DNA of 6,851 bases from Desulfurobacterium sp. Its GTDB lineage: Bacteria > Aquificota > Aquificia > Desulfurobacteriales > Desulfurobacteriaceae. The DNA lies in the NCBI GenBank assembly GCA_026988135.1, contig JALSLT010000100.1, positions 1 to 6,851 of the forward strand, in the 5' to 3' direction. Shown one piece after another: positions 5,155 to 6,851 of the stretch; positions within the stretch are counted from its first letter, which is position 1; each line of letters opens with the position of its first letter. Below the pieces are notes generated by a model. That model was not told where the DNA came from, searched no databases, and worked only from the letters and a program-made list of their open reading frames with translations. The position numbers and the translations under genes are program-made.

Positions 5155-6396
5155 ATGGAAAGATTGGTAGAAGAGGTAAAAAAGTCTTTGATTACAGCGG
5201 CTTGGTTTGTTTTTCTAACATTTCCTATGATTGTTGTCAAACTTCATTCTGCTGAAAACAGAGTTTCTTATAGGTGGATAAATGCTTTATATGTTGCAAT
5301 CGGAGCTTTTTTTATCTCTTTTATCTGGAGATATCTGCTGGAAAGAAGGGATAAAAAGAGTAGTAGTGATAATGTTGAAGATTCTCTTGTTTACAAAGTG
5401 TTGAACCATCCTGTTTATAGTAAGATTCTTTACGGAGCTGTTTTTGTTTTTGTTCTTATTTTTCCTTTACTGTTTTCGACCTATCAGACTAATATAATGA
5501 CAACCGCTTTGATTTATGTTGTACTTGCTTTGGGACTTAATATAGTTGTAGGTCTTGCCGGCCTTCTTGATCTTGGGTATGTGGCTTTTTATGCTGTTGG
5601 TGCTTACGGTTATGCTCTTTTAAGTAAATATTTCGGTTTGGGTTTCTGGGCTGTATTACCAATGGCCGGTATTCTTGCGGCTATTGCCGGTATTATTCTG
5701 GTATTTCCGATTCTCAGATTGAAAGGAGATTATCTTGCAATTGTTACATTAGGGTTTGGTGAAATAATAAGGATATTTCTTGAAAATTGGGATGGTTTAA
5801 CAAATGGTCCCAGTGGGATTTCCGGAATTCCGAGACCGTCGTTTTTTGGAATGGAAATGAAAGTTGATCAGTCTCTAATATTTATCTATTACATAACGGT
5901 TGCTCTTGTAATATTTACGATTTTTGTTGTTAACCGGTTGCAGGTTTCACGACTCGGAAGGGCATGGCTTGCTCTTAAAGAAGATGAAATAGCTTGTCAA
6001 TCTATGGGAATAGATAGGGTTAGAGCTAAACTTACGGCTTTTGCTTTGGGTGCTACTTGGGCTGGATTTGCCGGAGTGATTTTTGCTGCAAAAACAACTT
6101 TTGTCAATCCTGCAAGTTTTACCTTTTTTGAATCTGTGATTATTCTTGCGATAGTTGTTTTAGGTGGTATGGGTTCGATAGTTGGGGTTATAATAGCTGC
6201 GTTGATGATGATTTTATTGCCGGAATATTTAAGGGCGTTTTCCGATTACAGGATGCTTATATTCGGTCTTGCTATGGTACTTGTTATGGTATTTAAGCCG
6301 GAAGGTTTGATTCCGTTTAGAGGCGGAAGACTTGTATATAAAAAGAGGGAGCCAGGTAAAGATGGGAGTAGTAACGAAAAAAGAGCCTATTCTTGA
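5155..6396 (+). CDS. livM: Branched-chain amino acid ABC transporter permease LivM (long form)
   Basis: This is a 413-residue inner-membrane protein. Residues 1-110 carry an N-terminal extension with extra hydrophobic segments (about 12-30, 42-60, 91-108), as in the long enterobacterial LivM. Shorter LivM proteins of many bacteria lack it. The core has family motifs LGLNIVVGLAGLLDLGY (126-142), FPILRLKGDYLAIVTLGFGE (184-203), NGPSGISGIPRP (217-228), coupling loop GRAWLALKEDEIACQSMGI (268-285), VVLGGMGS (334-341), and VFKPEGL near 379-385. It forms the translocation pore with LivH. The ribosome site GGTAGG (5140-5145) is only moderate. An ATG at 5147 is rejected because that frame stops after seven codons. 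The 3' end overlaps livG by 35 nt. The hydrophilic tail (about 392-413) is poorly conserved, as expected for coding sequence shared with livG. Confidence 0.95.
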   Translation: MERLVEEVKKSLITAAWFVFLTFPMIVVKLHSAENRVSYRWINALYVAIGAFFISFIWRYLLERRDKKSSSDNVEDSLVYKVLNHPVYSKILYGAVFVFVLIFPLLFSTYQTNIMTTALIYVVLALGLNIVVGLAGLLDLGYVAFYAVGAYGYALLSKYFGLGFWAVLPMAGILAAIAGIILVFPILRLKGDYLAIVTLGFGEIIRIFLENWDGLTNGPSGISGIPRPSFFGMEMKVDQSLIFIYYITVALVIFTIFVVNRLQVSRLGRAWLALKEDEIACQSMGIDRVRAKLTAFALGATWAGFAGVIFAAKTTFVNPASFTFFESVIILAIVVLGGMGSIVGVIIAALMMILLPEYLRAFSDYRMLIFGLAMVLVMVFKPEGLIPFRGGRLVYKKREPGKDGSSNEKRAYS

Positions 6397-6851
6397 TGTT
6401 AGAAATCTTACAAAAAAGTTTGGTGGACTTGTAGCCGTTGATAATATTAGTTTACAAGTTTGCGAGGGGCAGATAGTTGCCCTTATAGGTCCGAACGGAG
6501 CCGGGAAAACAACATTTTTCAACTGTGTTACCGGGATATATAAACCTACCTCGGGAGAAATTTTTGTAAGAACGAAGCATGGCAGGCAGGTTATAATTAA
6601 CGGATTAAAGCCGAATCAGGTTACGAAAATCGGTCTTGCAAGAACTTTTCAGAATATTCGTTTGTTTCCAAATATGACTGCTCTTGAGAATGTGATGATA
6701 GGGAGACATTGTAGAACAAAAACAGGTATTTTGGGAGCAGTTTTCAAAGATCCGAAAACAAGAAAGGAAGAAGAGGAAACTGTAGAGAAAAGCTACTATC
6801 TTCTTGAAATTGTGGGACTTGAAAATTATGTTAACGAGCTTGCAAAAAACC
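6362..6851 (+). CDS. livG: Branched-chain amino acid ABC transporter ATP-binding protein LivG (N-terminal part, cut by window end)
   Basis: 163 codons are visible from an ATG at 6362, with AGGT (6354-6357) just upstream and GGGAG (6347-6351) as a further possible ribosome site. LDVRNLTKKFGGL (11-23), with A-loop aromatic F20, leads to Walker A GPNGAGKTT (43-51; K49 and T50 contact ATP and Mg). The Q-loop is RTFQNIRLF (94-102, Q97), a form typical of LivG rather than LivF. The ABC signature, Walker B and H-loop lie beyond the window. Residues 112-143 carry the charged helical insert (RHCRTKTG, KDPKTRKEEEE) usual for LivG. The protein sits on the cytoplasmic face, hydrolyses ATP as a LivG-LivF pair and drives LivHM. 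The 35-nt overlap with livM in another frame suggests translational coupling. livF is expected next. Confidence 0.93.
   Translation, partial: MGVVTKKEPILDVRNLTKKFGGLVAVDNISLQVCEGQIVALIGPNGAGKTTFFNCVTGIYKPTSGEIFVRTKHGRQVIINGLKPNQVTKIGLARTFQNIRLFPNMTALENVMIGRHCRTKTGILGAVFKDPKTRKEEEETVEKSYYLLEIVGLENYVNELAKN

Noticed and set aside
6229..6522. A 97-codon minus-strand frame across the livM-livG junction
   Set aside because: It is antisense to two strongly supported genes and has no homology or ribosome site that I can see.

Overview
The window is an AT-rich piece of a bacterial chromosome with dense gene packing. A partial lptD gene (outer-membrane LPS export) indicates a diderm with an LPS-type outer membrane. 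Lys/Glu-rich proteins, frequent AGA/ATA codons and the gene mix would fit an AT-rich thermophile or deep-branching diderm such as the Desulfurobacteriaceae (Aquificota). That placement is a low-confidence inference, because there is no rRNA or other marker gene here.

Layout. (1) Positions 1-424, minus strand: the N-terminal 141 codons of an LptD/OstA-like protein, with its own promoter at 460-487. (2) Positions 425-570: a divergent intergenic region carrying the lptD promoter and an extended -10 element for the rightward genes. (3) Positions 571-2966, plus strand: a tight three-gene operon made of a small phasin-like/UbiK-like coiled-coil protein, an AarF/UbiB (ABC1) atypical kinase with a C-terminal membrane hairpin, and a standalone SPOUT-type RNA methyltransferase. 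The first two genes overlap by 4 nt and the second and third abut with no spacer. (4) Positions 2944-6851, plus strand: a branched-chain amino acid (HAAT family) ABC importer operon, livJ-livH-livM-livG, with livG cut by the window end and livF not reached. A putative promoter sits at the 3' end of the methyltransferase gene. A strong intercistronic hairpin follows the binding-protein gene.

How the genes work together. LivJ is exported to the periplasm, binds an amino acid and delivers it to the LivH/LivM channel, which LivG (with the expected LivF) drives by ATP hydrolysis. The strong Shine-Dalgarno of livJ and the hairpin after it suggest that the binding protein is made in excess over the membrane parts. 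The phasin-like protein and the AarF kinase are probably functional partners at the membrane. The pairing resembles the proteobacterial case in which small coiled-coil factors (UbiJ, UbiK) assist UbiB.

Most of the content is conventional. The points most worth a second look are: the glycine-substituted 'A-rich' nucleotide loop of the AarF kinase and its coupling to a coiled-coil partner; a perfect extended -10 (TGGTATAAT) nested in the loop of the livJ-livH hairpin; and a CCNCC cysteine cluster in LptD. I see no mobile element, CRISPR array, tRNA, rRNA or evidence of a wholly new system.
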